NCBI RefSeq assembly: GCF_003352915.1
Contig: NZ_CP022314.1
Coordinates: forward strand, 3,216,830-3,280,829
DNA from: Arthrobacter sp. PM3
Lineage (GTDB): Bacteria > Actinomycetota > Actinomycetes > Actinomycetales > Micrococcaceae
Direction: 5' to 3'
DNA length: 64,000 nt
Shown here piece after piece: positions 36,082 through 45,384 of this stretch (positions are counted from its first letter, which is position 1; the number at the start of each line of letters is the position of its first letter). Position numbers and translations under genes: made by a program. The notes below the pieces were generated by a model, which had not been told where the DNA came from, did no database searches, and saw nothing but the letters and a program-made list of their open reading frames with translations.

Positions 36082-36874
36082 GCCGGTTGATGGCGGGGAC
36101 GCAAACCTGGCCGACGATACGGGACAGAACCCTGGCGGCCCGCTGGACGGCCCCCGCCTGGCACAGCTTGAGGCAAACCTCACAGCCGTGCGCCGCAGGA
36201 TCGACGCCGCGGCGGCCGCGGCCGGCCGGCAGGCGGCACCGCCCCACCTGATCGTCGTCACCAAATTCCACCCCGCGCAGGACGTCCGGCGGCTCGCCTC
36301 ACTGGGCGTCACCGACGTCGGGGAAAACCGGGACCAGGAGGCCTCGGACAAGGCGGCGCAGCTGGCAGACCTTGCACTGCGCTGGCACTTCATCGGCCAG
36401 CTCCAAAGCAACAAGGCCAAGTCGGTGGTCAGGTACGCGGGGGCCGTGCACTCCGTGGACCGCGCCGGCCTGGCCGCAGCCCTCGCCAAGGCCATGGCCG
36501 TGGAAAGCGACCGGACCGGCCGCCCCCCGCTGGACTGCTTCATCCAGGTCAGCCTGGCCGACAACGCCGGAAGCGTGGCGGCGGCGCACCGCGGCGGAGC
36601 AGCCCCCGACGAGGTTCCCGCCCTGGCCGACCAGCTGGCCGGCGCCGTCGGGCTGCGGCTCGCGGGCGTCATGGCCGTTGCGCCCCTCGGGGTCGATCCG
36701 GCGACCGCGTTCGAGAAGCTGGCAGGCATTTCCGGGCAGCTGCGCGCACAATTTCCGGACGCCACGGGAATCTCCGCCGGCATGAGCCAGGACCTGGAAC
36801 AGGCCGTCCGGTTCGGGGCGACACACCTCCGCATTGGCTCCGATATTCTCGGTCCGCGTCCGGCACTGCGGTAA
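36074..36874 (+). CDS. PLP homeostasis protein (YggS/PLPBP family)
   Basis: A pyridoxal-phosphate-binding protein that buffers PLP; usually found beside sepF. The PLP lysine is Lys64 in VVTKFHPA. GENRDQEASDKA, WHFIGQLQSNKAK and the C-terminal SAGMSQDLEQAV and GATHLRIGSDILG (phosphate binding) are classical. Length is 266 residues, with about 30 extra N-terminal residues rich in Asp/Gly and some inserts relative to the 230-residue norm. The ATG overlaps the pgeF stop by eight bases. Confidence 0.94.
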   Translation: MNKPVDGGDANLADDTGQNPGGPLDGPRLAQLEANLTAVRRRIDAAAAAAGRQAAPPHLIVVTKFHPAQDVRRLASLGVTDVGENRDQEASDKAAQLADLALRWHFIGQLQSNKAKSVVRYAGAVHSVDRAGLAAALAKAMAVESDRTGRPPLDCFIQVSLADNAGSVAAAHRGGAAPDEVPALADQLAGAVGLRLAGVMAVAPLGVDPATAFEKLAGISGQLRAQFPDATGISAGMSQDLEQAVRFGATHLRIGSDILGPRPALR

Positions 36875-36961
36875 GTTCGACATATTGGAAGGTAATGGCG
36901 GGGATTCCAAGGCTATCGAGTCATTAAGCGGCCCGCTTACGGACAAGATGAGGAGTCGACC

Positions 36962-37492
36962 ATGGCTGGCGCTCTGCGCAAGACAATGATCTATCTTGGG
37001 CTCGCCGACGGCGACGAACACTATGAGTCTGAGCACCCCACACCGCACAAGGATGAGGACGAATCCATGGAGCAGGACCGCGAGGAACGACGTGCGCCGG
37101 CGCCCGTCCGCGAAGTCCCCCGGGAAGAGCCTCACGCCGCTGAAGAGGAATACCGCGCACCCGTGACACCCATCAAGCGTGCGGCATCGAGCCGCGAAGA
37201 GACCACCGGACTCCGGCAGATCACCACGATCCATCCGCGGTCCTACAACGACGCCAAGCTCATCGGCGAAAGCTTCCGCGACGGCATCCCGGTCATCATG
37301 AACGTCACCGACATGGGCGAGGCCGACGCCAAGCGCCTCGTGGACTTCTCCGCAGGCCTTGTCTTCGGCCTCCGCGGGAGCATCGAACGGGTGACGAACA
37401 AGGTGTTCCTGCTCTCGCCGTCGTACATCGAAGTCATCGGCGACGACAAGAAGGCCAGCGAGACACAGGCAAGTTTCTTCAACCAAAGCTAA
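36962..37492 (+). CDS. sepF: Cell division protein SepF
   Basis: Membrane anchor of the Z ring in bacteria lacking FtsA. The amphipathic N-terminus ([14 protein letters not shown]) binds membrane. An acidic disordered linker (about 18-85) precedes the SepF domain with [20 protein letters not shown] near 95 (in parts) and [17 protein letters not shown] near 130. It ends [13 protein letters not shown]. Length is 176 residues. GAGGAG precedes the ATG. A remarkable 25-base perfect hairpin follows the stop. Confidence 0.96.
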   Translation: MAGALRKTMIYLGLADGDEHYESEHPTPHKDEDESMEQDREERRAPAPVREVPREEPHAAEEEYRAPVTPIKRAASSREETTGLRQITTIHPRSYNDAKLIGESFRDGIPVIMNVTDMGEADAKRLVDFSAGLVFGLRGSIERVTNKVFLLSPSYIEVIGDDKKASETQASFFNQS

Positions 37493-37499
37493 CAGCGAA

Positions 37500-37551
37500 A
37501 ATTCTGCACGGATGCCAGGCGGGGACCCCCGCCTGGCATCCGTGCAGAATT
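37500..37551. terminator. 25-base-stem perfect hairpin after sepF
   Basis: Arms at 37500-37524 and 37527-37551 are exactly complementary, with only two bases between. It begins 8 bases after the sepF stop. It ends with AATTA rather than a T run. The position fits a terminator or an mRNA 3'-end protector. Confidence 0.7.
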
Positions 37552-37629
37552 ATCCGTGTTGAAATAGAAGCAGCACTTTCCTTAGGACACTGCGGTATCC
37601 GGAATGAACATGGAGATATGAGTTAGCTC

Positions 37630-37938
37630 ATGGGAATTGTTTTTGGGCTCGTCTATATCGCACTGTTGCTCTTTTTCGTGGCACTGATCATCCGCCTGGT
37701 CTTCGACTGGGTGCAGATGTTCGCCCGGAGCTGGCGGCCGCGCGGGATGGCGCTCGTGGCGGCCCACACTGTGTATTCGGTCACGGACAAGCCCCTCAAG
37801 CTGCTCCGCCGGCTCATTCCGCCGCTGCGGCTGGGCGGAGTCTCGCTCGACATCGGCTTCCTTCTCCTCTTCGTGGCCGTGAGCGTGGCGATGTGGATCG
37901 TCAAAGGCCTGGTGTACTCCCAGCCGATCAGCGCATAA
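37630..37938 (+). CDS. YggT family membrane protein
   Basis: A 102-residue integral membrane protein located between sepF and divIVA in most Gram-positive dcw clusters. Two hydrophobic segments (about residues 3-27 and 76-98) flank a basic loop with the family motif YSVTDKPLKLLRRLIPP. It may take part in membrane organisation at the septum, but the molecular role is not established. ATGGAGATATGAGTTAGCTC precedes the ATG; the GGAG is about 15 bases away, so initiation may be weak. Confidence 0.9.
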   Translation: MGIVFGLVYIALLLFFVALIIRLVFDWVQMFARSWRPRGMALVAAHTVYSVTDKPLKLLRRLIPPLRLGGVSLDIGFLLLFVAVSVAMWIVKGLVYSQPISA

Positions 37939-38011
37939 GCCGCCGCAGCAACGCGTCGGGGCCCGGGGCGCCGCCCAGAGCTTTTAGAAACTCCGGTTTG
38001 ACACCGCGGTG

Positions 38012-38039
38012 TTGAATTAGAGGAACCAGACCATATTTA
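38012..38039 (+). promoter_or_regulatory. Probable divIVA promoter
   Basis: TTGAAT (38012-38017), a 16-base spacer and TATTTA (38034-38039) fit a housekeeping promoter about 60 bases before the divIVA ATG. A second TTGACA lies at 37998. Confidence 0.5.
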
Positions 38040-38099
38040 GGTACCGTAGTTTTGACGGCCGGAAGGCCTACTGACTAACTAGACCAACGAGGTGACCAG

Positions 38100-38798
38100 A
38101 TGGCTTTGACGCCAGAAGACGTTGTCAACAAGCGCTTTCAGCCGACCAAGTTCCGCGAAGGCTACGACCAGGACGAGGTAGATGACTTCCTGGACGAGAT
38201 CGTGGTGGAACTGCGGCGCCTGAACCAGGAGAACGACGAGCTGCGCAAGAAGCTCGCCGAATCCGGCGCCGGCACGCCTGCCAGCTCCGCAGCCGCCGCA
38301 CCCGTGGTGGAAAAGGTCCCGGCGCCCGTCAAGGCCGAGAAGGAAGACACCGCCAAGGCCGAAGCCGAGGCGAAGGCAAAGGCAGCTGCAGAAGCCGCCA
38401 AGAAGAAGGAAGCCGAGCAGGCCGCCGCGAAGGCCGCCCAGGCTGTCGAGCCGGCGCGCGCCGCCGCCACCCCGGCTTCCGAGTCCGCCGCCGGCCTGCT
38501 GGCCATGGCCCAGCAGATGCACGACAAGCACGTCGCCGACGGCGAGCAGCAGCGCGACAAGATCATCGCTGAGGCCCAGATCGAGGCCAGCAGCCTCGTC
38601 AACGATGCGCAGGAAAAGTCCCGCAAGATCCTCGGTGCCCTCGAGCAGCAGCGCTCCGTCCTGGAACGCAAGGTCGAGCAGCTCCGCGGCTTCGAGCGCG
38701 ACTACCGTTCGCGCCTCAAGGCCTACATCGAAGGCCAGCTCCGCGACCTCGACGCGCGCGGTTCCGTTGCCGCCCCCGAGGTCGGCGAAGCCAGCTAG
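38100..38798 (+). CDS. divIVA: Polar growth and division protein DivIVA (Wag31)
   Basis: A coiled-coil protein that binds negatively curved membrane at poles and septa and, in actinobacteria, organises wall growth. The N-terminal lipid-binding domain MALTPEDVVNKRFQPTKF is followed by YDQDEVDDFLDEIVVELRR and a first coiled coil. A long Ala/Glu/Lys-rich linker (about residues 60-130) separates it from the C-terminal coiled coil with HDKHVADGEQQRDKI and VNDAQEKSRKIL. Length is 232 residues. AGGTG precedes the ATG. A 17-bp-stem terminator follows. Confidence 0.95.
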   Translation: MALTPEDVVNKRFQPTKFREGYDQDEVDDFLDEIVVELRRLNQENDELRKKLAESGAGTPASSAAAAPVVEKVPAPVKAEKEDTAKAEAEAKAKAAAEAAKKKEAEQAAAKAAQAVEPARAAATPASESAAGLLAMAQQMHDKHVADGEQQRDKIIAEAQIEASSLVNDAQEKSRKILGALEQQRSVLERKVEQLRGFERDYRSRLKAYIEGQLRDLDARGSVAAPEVGEAS

Positions 38799-38818
38799 CG
38801 AATTAAGCAAGTATTCTG

Positions 38819-38856
38819 AAAGCCGGTGGCTGAGGATTCCTCGGCCGCCGGCTTTT
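38819..38856 (+). terminator. Intrinsic terminator after divIVA
   Basis: AAAGCCGGTGGCTGAGG (38819-38835) pairs with 38839-38855 (two G-T wobbles) around ATT, ending in TTTT. It separates divIVA from lspA. Confidence 0.9.
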
Positions 38857-38942
38857 CATATTCCCCGCACATGACCGGTCCCGGTGCCGGCCCCTGCGGA
38901 CCGCCACCCCGGTCTCCGTACTGGCTCCCGAACGAAAGCCCT

Positions 38943-39521
38943 ATGACTGACGCACCCTCACCAGACGCCACCCAGCCTGCCGAGCCGGCGCCGCCCGTGC
39001 AGCCCCGGCCGCGCCGGGCGTCGCTGTTCATCCTGTTCGCTGCCTTCGCGGTCTTCGCTTACGGGTTCGACCAGCTGACCAAGCTCTGGGTCACGAGCAC
39101 CATGACCGAGGGCGAACGGATTCCCGTGATTCCGCCGCTGCTGCACTGGTTCTACATCCGCAACTCCGGAGCGGCCTTCTCGATCGGCGAGAACGTCACC
39201 TGGGTGTTCACGATCATCATGGCGGCGGTGTCCGTCGCGATCCTGGTCCAGTTGCGCAGGCTCGGGTCCTTCTGGTGGGCGCTGGCGCTCGGGCTGCTGC
39301 TGGGCGGCGCCCTGGGCAACCTGACGGACCGGCTGTTCCGGGAGCCGTCCTTCGCCATGGGCCACGTGGTTGACTTCATCCAGCTGCCGAACTTCGCCAT
39401 CTTCAACATCGCCGACTCCGCGGTCGTCTCGGCCGTGGTGATCATCTGCCTGCTGACACTGCGCGGGATTGCGCTGGACGGCTCGCACCACACGAAGGAC
39501 ACGGTGGCCAAGGATGTCTGA
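38943..39521 (+). CDS. lspA: Lipoprotein signal peptidase (signal peptidase II)
   Basis: An aspartyl membrane protease that removes lipoprotein signal peptides after diacylglyceryl transfer. Four transmembrane helices are visible. The catalytic aspartates are Asp129 in GNLTDRL and Asp158 in [18 protein letters not shown] and [16 protein letters not shown] are family motifs. Length is 192 residues with a Pro/Ala-rich N-terminal arm of about 25 residues. ATG at 38943 is chosen; upstream in-frame starts would add sequence lying in the divIVA terminator. The end overlaps rluD by eight bases. Confidence 0.95.
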   Translation: MTDAPSPDATQPAEPAPPVQPRPRRASLFILFAAFAVFAYGFDQLTKLWVTSTMTEGERIPVIPPLLHWFYIRNSGAAFSIGENVTWVFTIIMAAVSVAILVQLRRLGSFWWALALGLLLGGALGNLTDRLFREPSFAMGHVVDFIQLPNFAIFNIADSAVVSAVVIICLLTLRGIALDGSHHTKDTVAKDV

Positions 39522-40482
39522 CGCCGTGGCCGCAGAGGCCGGCCAGCAGCCCGGGGGGCAGCGGCGGTTCACCGTGCCCGAAGAACTGGCCGGAGCGCGC
39601 GTGGATGCCGGCCTGGCCAGGCTGATGGACATCTCCCGCTCCCAGGCCGCCGCCCTGATCGCGGAAGGCAATGTCAGCAGCGGCGCCGGGCCGGTCGGCA
39701 AATCGCTCAAGCTGGCAGCCGGCACCGTGCTGGACGTCGTGGTGCCGGATCGCCGGGACCCCCTGGAAATCGTGGAGGAAGAAGTGGAAGGGCTCAAGAT
39801 CCTGCTGGACGATGACGAGTTCGTGGTCATCGACAAACCGGTCGGCGTTGCAGCCCACCCCTCGCCCGGCTGGGTCGGACCCACGGTAGTGGGCGGCCTC
39901 GCCGGGCTCGGGTACCGGATTTCGACGTCGGGTGCCCCGGAACGTGCCGGGATCGTCCACCGGCTCGACGTCGGCACGTCCGGGGTCATGGTGGTCGCCA
40001 AGACCGAGAACGCCTACACCGTGCTGAAACGCGCCTTCAAGGAGCGCACGGTGGACAAGGTGTACCACGCCGTCGTGCAGGGTCTTCCGGATCCGCTCGC
40101 CGGCACAATCGACGCGCCCATCGGCCGGCACCCGGGCCATGACTGGCGGTTCGCCGTCGTCGAGGACGGTCGCGACTCGGTCACCCACTACGAGGTCCTG
40201 GAAGCGTTCGGCAAGGCCTCGCTGGTGGAGGTGCACCTGGAAACGGGCCGCACGCACCAGATCCGCGTGCACTTTTCCGCGCTGCGACACCCCTGCGCCG
40301 GTGACCTCACTTACGGCGCGGACCCGCGGCTGGCCGCCACCCTGGGGCTGACCCGGCAATGGCTGCACGCCCGCGAACTGTCCTTCGACCACCCGCGGAC
40401 CGGGGAACGGGTCACCGTCACCAGCGAGTACCCGCAGGACCTGCAGTACGCCCTCGAGGTGCTGGAGTCCGGGAAAGCCTGA
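39514..40482 (+). CDS. RluA/RluD-family rRNA pseudouridine synthase
   Basis: Converts uridine to pseudouridine in large-subunit rRNA, as judged by family. An S4 RNA-binding domain covers about residues 15-75 ([20 protein letters not shown]). The catalytic domain has the motif [15 protein letters not shown] with Asp152, and [13 protein letters not shown] near residue 245. Length is 322 residues. It overlaps lspA (ATGTCTGA), a coupling conserved widely in bacteria. RluD is the most likely class, but RluC or RluA specificity cannot be separated. Confidence 0.94.
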   Translation: MSDAVAAEAGQQPGGQRRFTVPEELAGARVDAGLARLMDISRSQAAALIAEGNVSSGAGPVGKSLKLAAGTVLDVVVPDRRDPLEIVEEEVEGLKILLDDDEFVVIDKPVGVAAHPSPGWVGPTVVGGLAGLGYRISTSGAPERAGIVHRLDVGTSGVMVVAKTENAYTVLKRAFKERTVDKVYHAVVQGLPDPLAGTIDAPIGRHPGHDWRFAVVEDGRDSVTHYEVLEAFGKASLVEVHLETGRTHQIRVHFSALRHPCAGDLTYGADPRLAATLGLTRQWLHARELSFDHPRTGERVTVTSEYPQDLQYALEVLESGKA

Positions 40483-40511
40483 GCCTGCACTCCGTTGTCG
40501 CACCGCGGCAC

Positions 40512-40517
40512 TAGAAT
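40512..40517 (+). promoter_or_regulatory. -10 element (TAGAAT) of dnaE, leaderless
   Basis: TAGAAT ends exactly six bases before GTG at 40524, with no Shine-Dalgarno sequence. Confidence 0.6.
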
Positions 40518-40523
40518 GGTCCG

Positions 40524-43500
40524 GTGACTTCCAGCAACGACTCGTTTGTCCATCTCCACAACCACACCGAGTACTCGATGCTGGACGGCGCCGCCCGGCT
40601 CGGTGAACTGTTCGACGAAACCGAGCGGCTGGGCATGCCCGCCCTCGCCACGACGGACCACGGCTACCTGTTCGGGGCCTTCGACTTCTGGAAGCGGGCA
40701 ACGGACAAGGGCATCCGGCCGATCATCGGCGTCGAGGCCTACGTGACCCCCGGGACCGCCCGCGGGGACAAGAGCCGCGTGCGGTGGGGCGAGGAACACC
40801 AGCGCAAGGACGACATCTCCGGCGGTGGCTCCTACACCCACATGACCCTGCTCAGCTACAACAACACGGGCATGCGGAACCTCTTCCGGGCCTCCTCGAT
40901 CGCCTCCCTCGACTCGGTCTTCGGCAAGTGGCCCCGGCTGGACCGGGAACTGCTGAACACCTACTCGGAAGGCCTGATCGCCACCACAGGGTGCCCCTCC
41001 GGCGAAGTCCAGACCAGGCTCCGGCTCGGGCAGTACCGCGAGGCCCTGGAGGCCGCAGCCGAGTTCCGCGACATCTTCGGCGCCGAAAACTACTTCTGCG
41101 AACTCATGGACCACGGCCTGGACATCGAGCGGCGCGTCACCGGCGACCTCCTCCGCCTGGCGAAGGAACTGAACCTGCCGCTGGTGGCCACCAACGACCT
41201 CCACTACACGCACGAGCACGACGCGAAGGCCCACGAAGCCCTGCTGGCCATCCAGTCCGGCTCCACCCTCCTGGAGCCGACTTACGACAACGGCGGATCC
41301 CGCTTCGCCTTCTCCGGCAGCGGCTACTACCTGAAGTCGCCGCAGGAAATGCGGGAACTGTTCCGCGACCACCCGGACGCCTGCGACAACACGCTCCTGA
41401 TCGCCGAACGCTGCGAAGTCTCGTTCAACACCGGCGCCAACTACATGCCGCGCTTCCCCTGCCCGGAGGGCGAGGACGAAACGTCCTGGCTGGTCAAGGA
41501 AGTCGACAAGGGGCTCCACTACCGCTATCCCCAGGGCATCCCGGACAAGGTCCGCAAGCAGGCCGACTACGAGCTGGAAGTCATCACCTCCATGGGCTTC
41601 CCGGGCTACTTCCTCGTGGTGGCCGACTTCATCAACTGGGCCAAGAACAACGGCATCCGCGTCGGTCCCGGCCGCGGTTCCGGCGCCGGCTCCATGGTCG
41701 CGTACGCCATGCGCATCACCGACCTCGACCCGCTGCACCACGGCCTGATCTTCGAACGCTTCCTCAACCCGGACCGCGTCTCGATGCCTGACTTCGACGT
41801 CGACTTCGATGACCGGCGCCGCTCCGAAGTGATCGACTACGTCACGCGCAAGTACGGCGACGAACGCGTGGCGATGATCGTCACCTACGGCACCATCAAG
41901 ACCAAGCAGGCGCTCAAGGACTCCTCGCGCGTGCTGGGCTATCCGTTCAGCATGGGCGAGCAGCTGACCAAGGCGCTGCCGCCGGCCGTGATGGCCAAGG
42001 ACATTCCGCTCGCGGACATCCAGAACCCGCAGGCCAAGCGCTACGGCGAGGCCGGGGACTTCCGGCAGCTGATCGCCACCGACCCGGAAGCGGCGAAAGT
42101 CTTCGAGACCGCGCTGGGCATCGAGGGGCTGAAGCGCCAGTGGGGCGTCCACGCCGCCGGTGTCATCATGTCCTCGGACCCCATCATCGACGTCATCCCG
42201 ATCATGCGCCGCTTCCAGGACGGGCAGGTCATCACCCAGTTCGACTACCCGACGTCCGAGGGCCTTGGCCTGATCAAGATGGACTTCCTGGGCCTGCGGA
42301 ACCTGACGATCATTTCCGATGCCCTGGAGAACATCAAGATGAACCGGGGCGTGGACCTCGACCTCGAAACCCTGGCACTGGACGACGCCGCCTCCTACGA
42401 ACTGCTGGCCCGCGGCGACACCCTGGGCGTCTTCCAGCTCGACGGCGGGCCCATGCGGTCCCTGCTGAAGCTGATGAAGCCTGACAACTTCGAAGACATC
42501 TCCGCCGTGCTGGCCCTCTACCGGCCCGGCCCCATGGGCGCGAACGCGCACACCGACTACGCCCTGCGCAAGAACAAGATCCAGGACGTCATCCCGATCC
42601 ACCCGGAGCTCGAGGAACCGCTGAAGGAGATCCTCGGCGGGACGTTCGGCCTGATCGTCTACCAGGAGCAGGTCATGGCCGTGGCGCAGAAGCTGGCCGG
42701 CTACTCGCTGGGCCAGGCGGACATCCTGCGCCGCGCGATGGGCAAAAAGAAGAAATCCGAGCTCGACAAACAGTTCGAGGGCTTCTCCCAGGGCATGCAG
42801 GACAACGGCTACTCCATGGAAGCCGTCAAGACCCTCTGGGACATTCTGCTGCCCTTCTCCGACTACGCCTTCAACAAGGCGCACTCGGCCGCCTACGGCG
42901 TCATCTCCTACTGGACGGCCTACCTGAAGGCGCACTACGCGCCGGAGTACATGGCCGCGCTGCTCACCTCCGTGGGCGACGACAAGGACAAGTCGGCCAT
43001 CTACCTCAACGAATGCCGGCGCATGGGCATCACGGTGCTCCCGCCGGACGTCAATGAGTCGGCCCTGAACTTCACGCCGGTGGGCAACGATATCCGCTTC
43101 GGCATGGGGGCAATCCGCAACGTCGGGGTCAACGCCGTGGAAGCCATGGTCGCGGCGCGTGAAAAGGAAGGCGCGTACACCTCGTTCAAGGACTACCTCA
43201 TGAAGGTCCCCGCGGTGGTCTGCAACAAGCGCACCATCGAATCCCTGATCAAGGCCGGCGCGTTCGACTCCCTGGGCCATCACCGCCGCGCCCTGGCCAT
43301 GGTCCACGAGGAAGCGATCGACTCCGTGATCACCCTCAAACGCAACGAGGCGATCGGCCAGTTCGACCTCTTCGCCGGCTTCGAGGACCAGGAACCCGAA
43401 GCCTCGCTCAGCACCGAGATCCCGGACCTGCCCGAATGGGAGAAAAAGGACAAGCTGGCGTTCGAGCGCGACATGCTCGGCCTTTACGTCTCCGACCACC

Positions 43501-44081
43501 CCTTGCAGGGCCTGGAGGGGCTCCTCAGCCAGCACGCCGACCGCTCGATCACCTCGATCATCGCCGAGGACGGCCCGCAGGACGGCGCCATCGTGACCAT
43601 CGCGGGCATGATCACCTCGCTCAGCCGCCGGATCGCGAAGGCCAGCGGCAACGCCTACGCCCGAGCCGAAATCGAGGACCTTGCCGGCTCAATGGAAGTC
43701 ATGTTCTTCGGCCAGGTTTACGGCCCCATCGCCTCGGTGCTGGCCGAAGACCTGATCGTGGTGGTCAAGGGCCGCCTGCAACGGCGCGACGACGGTGCCG
43801 TCACCTTGAACTGCATGGAACTTTCCGTGCCGGACCTCAGCGACAGCCAGAACGGACCCGTGGTGATCACCTTGGCGACCCACAAGGCCACCGAGGCCGT
43901 GGTCACCGAGCTCGGCGACGTGCTGCGCACCCACCGCGGCAACTCCGAGGTCCGGCTGCACCTGCAAGGCGACACCCGGGTGGAGGTCATGGCCCTGCCG
44001 GTGCACCTGCGCGTCAACCCGAACCCGTCCCTGTTCGGGGACCTGAAGGTCCTGCTCGGCCCGACCTGCCTGGACAACTAG
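40524..44081 (+). CDS. dnaE: DNA polymerase III alpha subunit
   Basis: The replicative polymerase subunit (DnaE1 class). The PHP domain starts FVHLHNHTEYSMLDG at residue 6 and keeps its metal-binding histidines. The palm motif PDFDVDFDDRR lies near residue 423 with catalytic aspartates, after GPGRGSGAGSMVAY. YQEQVMAVAQKLAGYSLG and FNKAHSAAYGVISYW follow. A helix-hairpin-helix region and a C-terminal OB fold (GAIVTIAGMITSLSRRI near 1025) complete it. Length is 1185 residues, standard. The GTG is six bases after TAGAAT. It overlaps the convergent flavin reductase gene by four bases. Confidence 0.98.
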   Translation: MTSSNDSFVHLHNHTEYSMLDGAARLGELFDETERLGMPALATTDHGYLFGAFDFWKRATDKGIRPIIGVEAYVTPGTARGDKSRVRWGEEHQRKDDISGGGSYTHMTLLSYNNTGMRNLFRASSIASLDSVFGKWPRLDRELLNTYSEGLIATTGCPSGEVQTRLRLGQYREALEAAAEFRDIFGAENYFCELMDHGLDIERRVTGDLLRLAKELNLPLVATNDLHYTHEHDAKAHEALLAIQSGSTLLEPTYDNGGSRFAFSGSGYYLKSPQEMRELFRDHPDACDNTLLIAERCEVSFNTGANYMPRFPCPEGEDETSWLVKEVDKGLHYRYPQGIPDKVRKQADYELEVITSMGFPGYFLVVADFINWAKNNGIRVGPGRGSGAGSMVAYAMRITDLDPLHHGLIFERFLNPDRVSMPDFDVDFDDRRRSEVIDYVTRKYGDERVAMIVTYGTIKTKQALKDSSRVLGYPFSMGEQLTKALPPAVMAKDIPLADIQNPQAKRYGEAGDFRQLIATDPEAAKVFETALGIEGLKRQWGVHAAGVIMSSDPIIDVIPIMRRFQDGQVITQFDYPTSEGLGLIKMDFLGLRNLTIISDALENIKMNRGVDLDLETLALDDAASYELLARGDTLGVFQLDGGPMRSLLKLMKPDNFEDISAVLALYRPGPMGANAHTDYALRKNKIQDVIPIHPELEEPLKEILGGTFGLIVYQEQVMAVAQKLAGYSLGQADILRRAMGKKKKSELDKQFEGFSQGMQDNGYSMEAVKTLWDILLPFSDYAFNKAHSAAYGVISYWTAYLKAHYAPEYMAALLTSVGDDKDKSAIYLNECRRMGITVLPPDVNESALNFTPVGNDIRFGMGAIRNVGVNAVEAMVAAREKEGAYTSFKDYLMKVPAVVCNKRTIESLIKAGAFDSLGHHRRALAMVHEEAIDSVITLKRNEAIGQFDLFAGFEDQEPEASLSTEIPDLPEWEKKDKLAFERDMLGLYVSDHPLQGLEGLLSQHADRSITSIIAEDGPQDGAIVTIAGMITSLSRRIAKASGNAYARAEIEDLAGSMEVMFFGQVYGPIASVLAEDLIVVVKGRLQRRDDGAVTLNCMELSVPDLSDSQNGPVVITLATHKATEAVVTELGDVLRTHRGNSEVRLHLQGDTRVEVMALPVHLRVNPNPSLFGDLKVLLGPTCLDN

Positions 44082-44578
44082 ATTTCGTAGTCGAGCGGCA
44101 CCGGCTGGCCGTAGGCCCCGGAGTGGTAGAGCAGGGGAGCGCCGTCGTCGCCGACCTGGCCCTCCACGACTTCGACCACGACAACCGCGTTGTTCTCGAA
44201 CGAGAGCCGCATCTGGACCTTGCCGATCAGCCAGCCGGTCACGCCCTTGAGCACGGGAACATCGTGGGGCCCAAGCTCCCAGTGGTCGCCGTCGAACCGG
44301 TTGCCGGCCCGGGCGAAGCGCTCGGCGAGGTCCTGGTTCTCCAGGCCCAGCATGTGCACCCCGATGTAGCTCGTGTTGGCCACGGCCGGCCAGGATCGCG
44401 AGGTCCGGGCCATGTTGAACGTGAAGCGCGGCGGTTTGGCCGAGAGCGAGGCCACCGAGGTGGCCGTGAACCCGAAGGGCAGGCCGTCGTGGTTGGCCGT
44501 GATGATGGCCACCCCTGCTGCGTGCCGGCGGAACATTTCCTTGAACGTCCCTTCGAAGGCTCCGTCGTCTGTAGCCAC
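44078..44578 (-). CDS. Flavin reductase domain protein (HpaC-like)
   Basis: An FMN-binding split-barrel protein of the flavin reductase-like family, predicted to reduce flavin with NAD(P)H or bind FMN for a partner monooxygenase. FRRHAAGVAIITANHDGLPFGFTATSVASLS (in two blocks) covers the flavin-binding strand and turn near residues 15-45. PPRFTFNMARTSRSWP and GVHMLGLENQDLAERFA are also family features. Length is 166 residues. The start is GTG with a weak GGAGATGGGTAAGA leader. No monooxygenase partner is adjacent, so the substrate is unknown. Confidence 0.87.
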   Translation of the reverse strand: MATDDGAFEGTFKEMFRRHAAGVAIITANHDGLPFGFTATSVASLSAKPPRFTFNMARTSRSWPAVANTSYIGVHMLGLENQDLAERFARAGNRFDGDHWELGPHDVPVLKGVTGWLIGKVQMRLSFENNAVVVVEVVEGQVGDDGAPLLYHSGAYGQPVPLDYEI

Positions 44579-44719
44579 TCTTACCCATCTCCCTGCGTGC
44601 GAACGTCCTGCTTCCTACCTGCCAGCGTATTCCGCCCGTGGAGGAGTGGGGCAATTTTTTCACCGCGTCCGTCATCTGCTGCCGCGCGCCGTCATGCGCC
44701 CTGCCCGCGGAATCCTTGT

Positions 44720-44725
44720 TACGGT
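44720..44725 (+). promoter_or_regulatory. -10 element (TACGGT) of the hypothetical membrane protein gene
   Basis: TACGGT ends seven bases before ATG at 44733, with no ribosome binding site, predicting a leaderless transcript. Confidence 0.45.
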
Positions 44726-44732
44726 TTGTTCC

Positions 44733-45314
44733 ATGACACAGCCCGCCGTCGACGGCCCCGTCCAGCACCCCGGGGAGACCATGACACCTGAACACCCCCT
44801 GGACCCTGAAGGCTCCCGCCAGCGTGAACGGAACCGCCGACGCGGCGCCACCCCATGGGCCAAAGCCGCCGCCATCGCGGCTGCCGGCATCCCGGTGGGG
44901 CTGCTCTGGTGGCTGCTGGCACCGTCGGGCCTGAACCTGCTGACCGGGAATCCGGACCTGGCCGCCGGCACCAACACCGCGACATGGCTGCCCAGGGACC
45001 TCGTGCTGGCCGGGCTGTGCCTGCTCGCCGGCTGCATCGCCGGCTCCTTCGTCTCCGGCTCCAAACACGAACAGCCCGCACCCGGGACGGTGGTCCTGGT
45101 GGTCCTGGCCGGCGCCGCCGGCGCGCTGATCGCGTGGGGAACCGGGGTGCTCTGCGCGCGCTGGTGGGGGGCCCCGGCGGATACCTCGGCCAGTGCCAGC
45201 GTCGCCTTCTCGCTGCGGTCCTATGCTGTCCTCGCCCTCTGGCCCGGTGCGATCGCCCTGGCGATCTTCCTGAACGCACTCTTCCCGGGCTCCGGCGGCA
45301 AACGCCACTCCTGA
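44733..45314 (+). CDS. Predicted four-helix membrane protein
   Basis: I do not recognise a characterised family. The 193-residue product has a charged N-terminus of about 45 residues ending RERNRRRGATPW. Four hydrophobic segments follow (about 48-68, 87-107, 114-138 and 160-185), then a short GSGGKRHS tail. The charge pattern predicts a cytoplasmic N-terminus. The start is the ATG at 44733 supported by TACGGT. It runs in the same direction as hisD, 70 bases downstream, which appears to have its own promoter. Confidence 0.72.
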   Translation: MTQPAVDGPVQHPGETMTPEHPLDPEGSRQRERNRRRGATPWAKAAAIAAAGIPVGLLWWLLAPSGLNLLTGNPDLAAGTNTATWLPRDLVLAGLCLLAGCIAGSFVSGSKHEQPAPGTVVLVVLAGAAGALIAWGTGVLCARWWGAPADTSASASVAFSLRSYAVLALWPGAIALAIFLNALFPGSGGKRHS

Positions 45315-45372
45315 TGCCACACGACAGGCCGGACGGAAGCGTCACAGCGTCGGTCCGCTGCCGCCGGGCGCG

Positions 45373-45378
45373 TAAAAT
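45373..45378 (+). promoter_or_regulatory. -10 element (TAAAAT) of hisD, leaderless
   Basis: TAAAAT ends six bases before GTG at 45385 and no ribosome binding site is present. Confidence 0.6.
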
Positions 45379-45384
45379 GATCGG

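Noticed and set aside
40311..43535. Very long open frame antisense to dnaE (about 1070 codons)
   Set aside because: Its sequence is low-complexity Val/Gly/Arg/Asp-rich, has no family character and mirrors the codon bias of dnaE. Similar antisense frames occur over murE, murC, pknL and glnE and reflect high GC, not genes.
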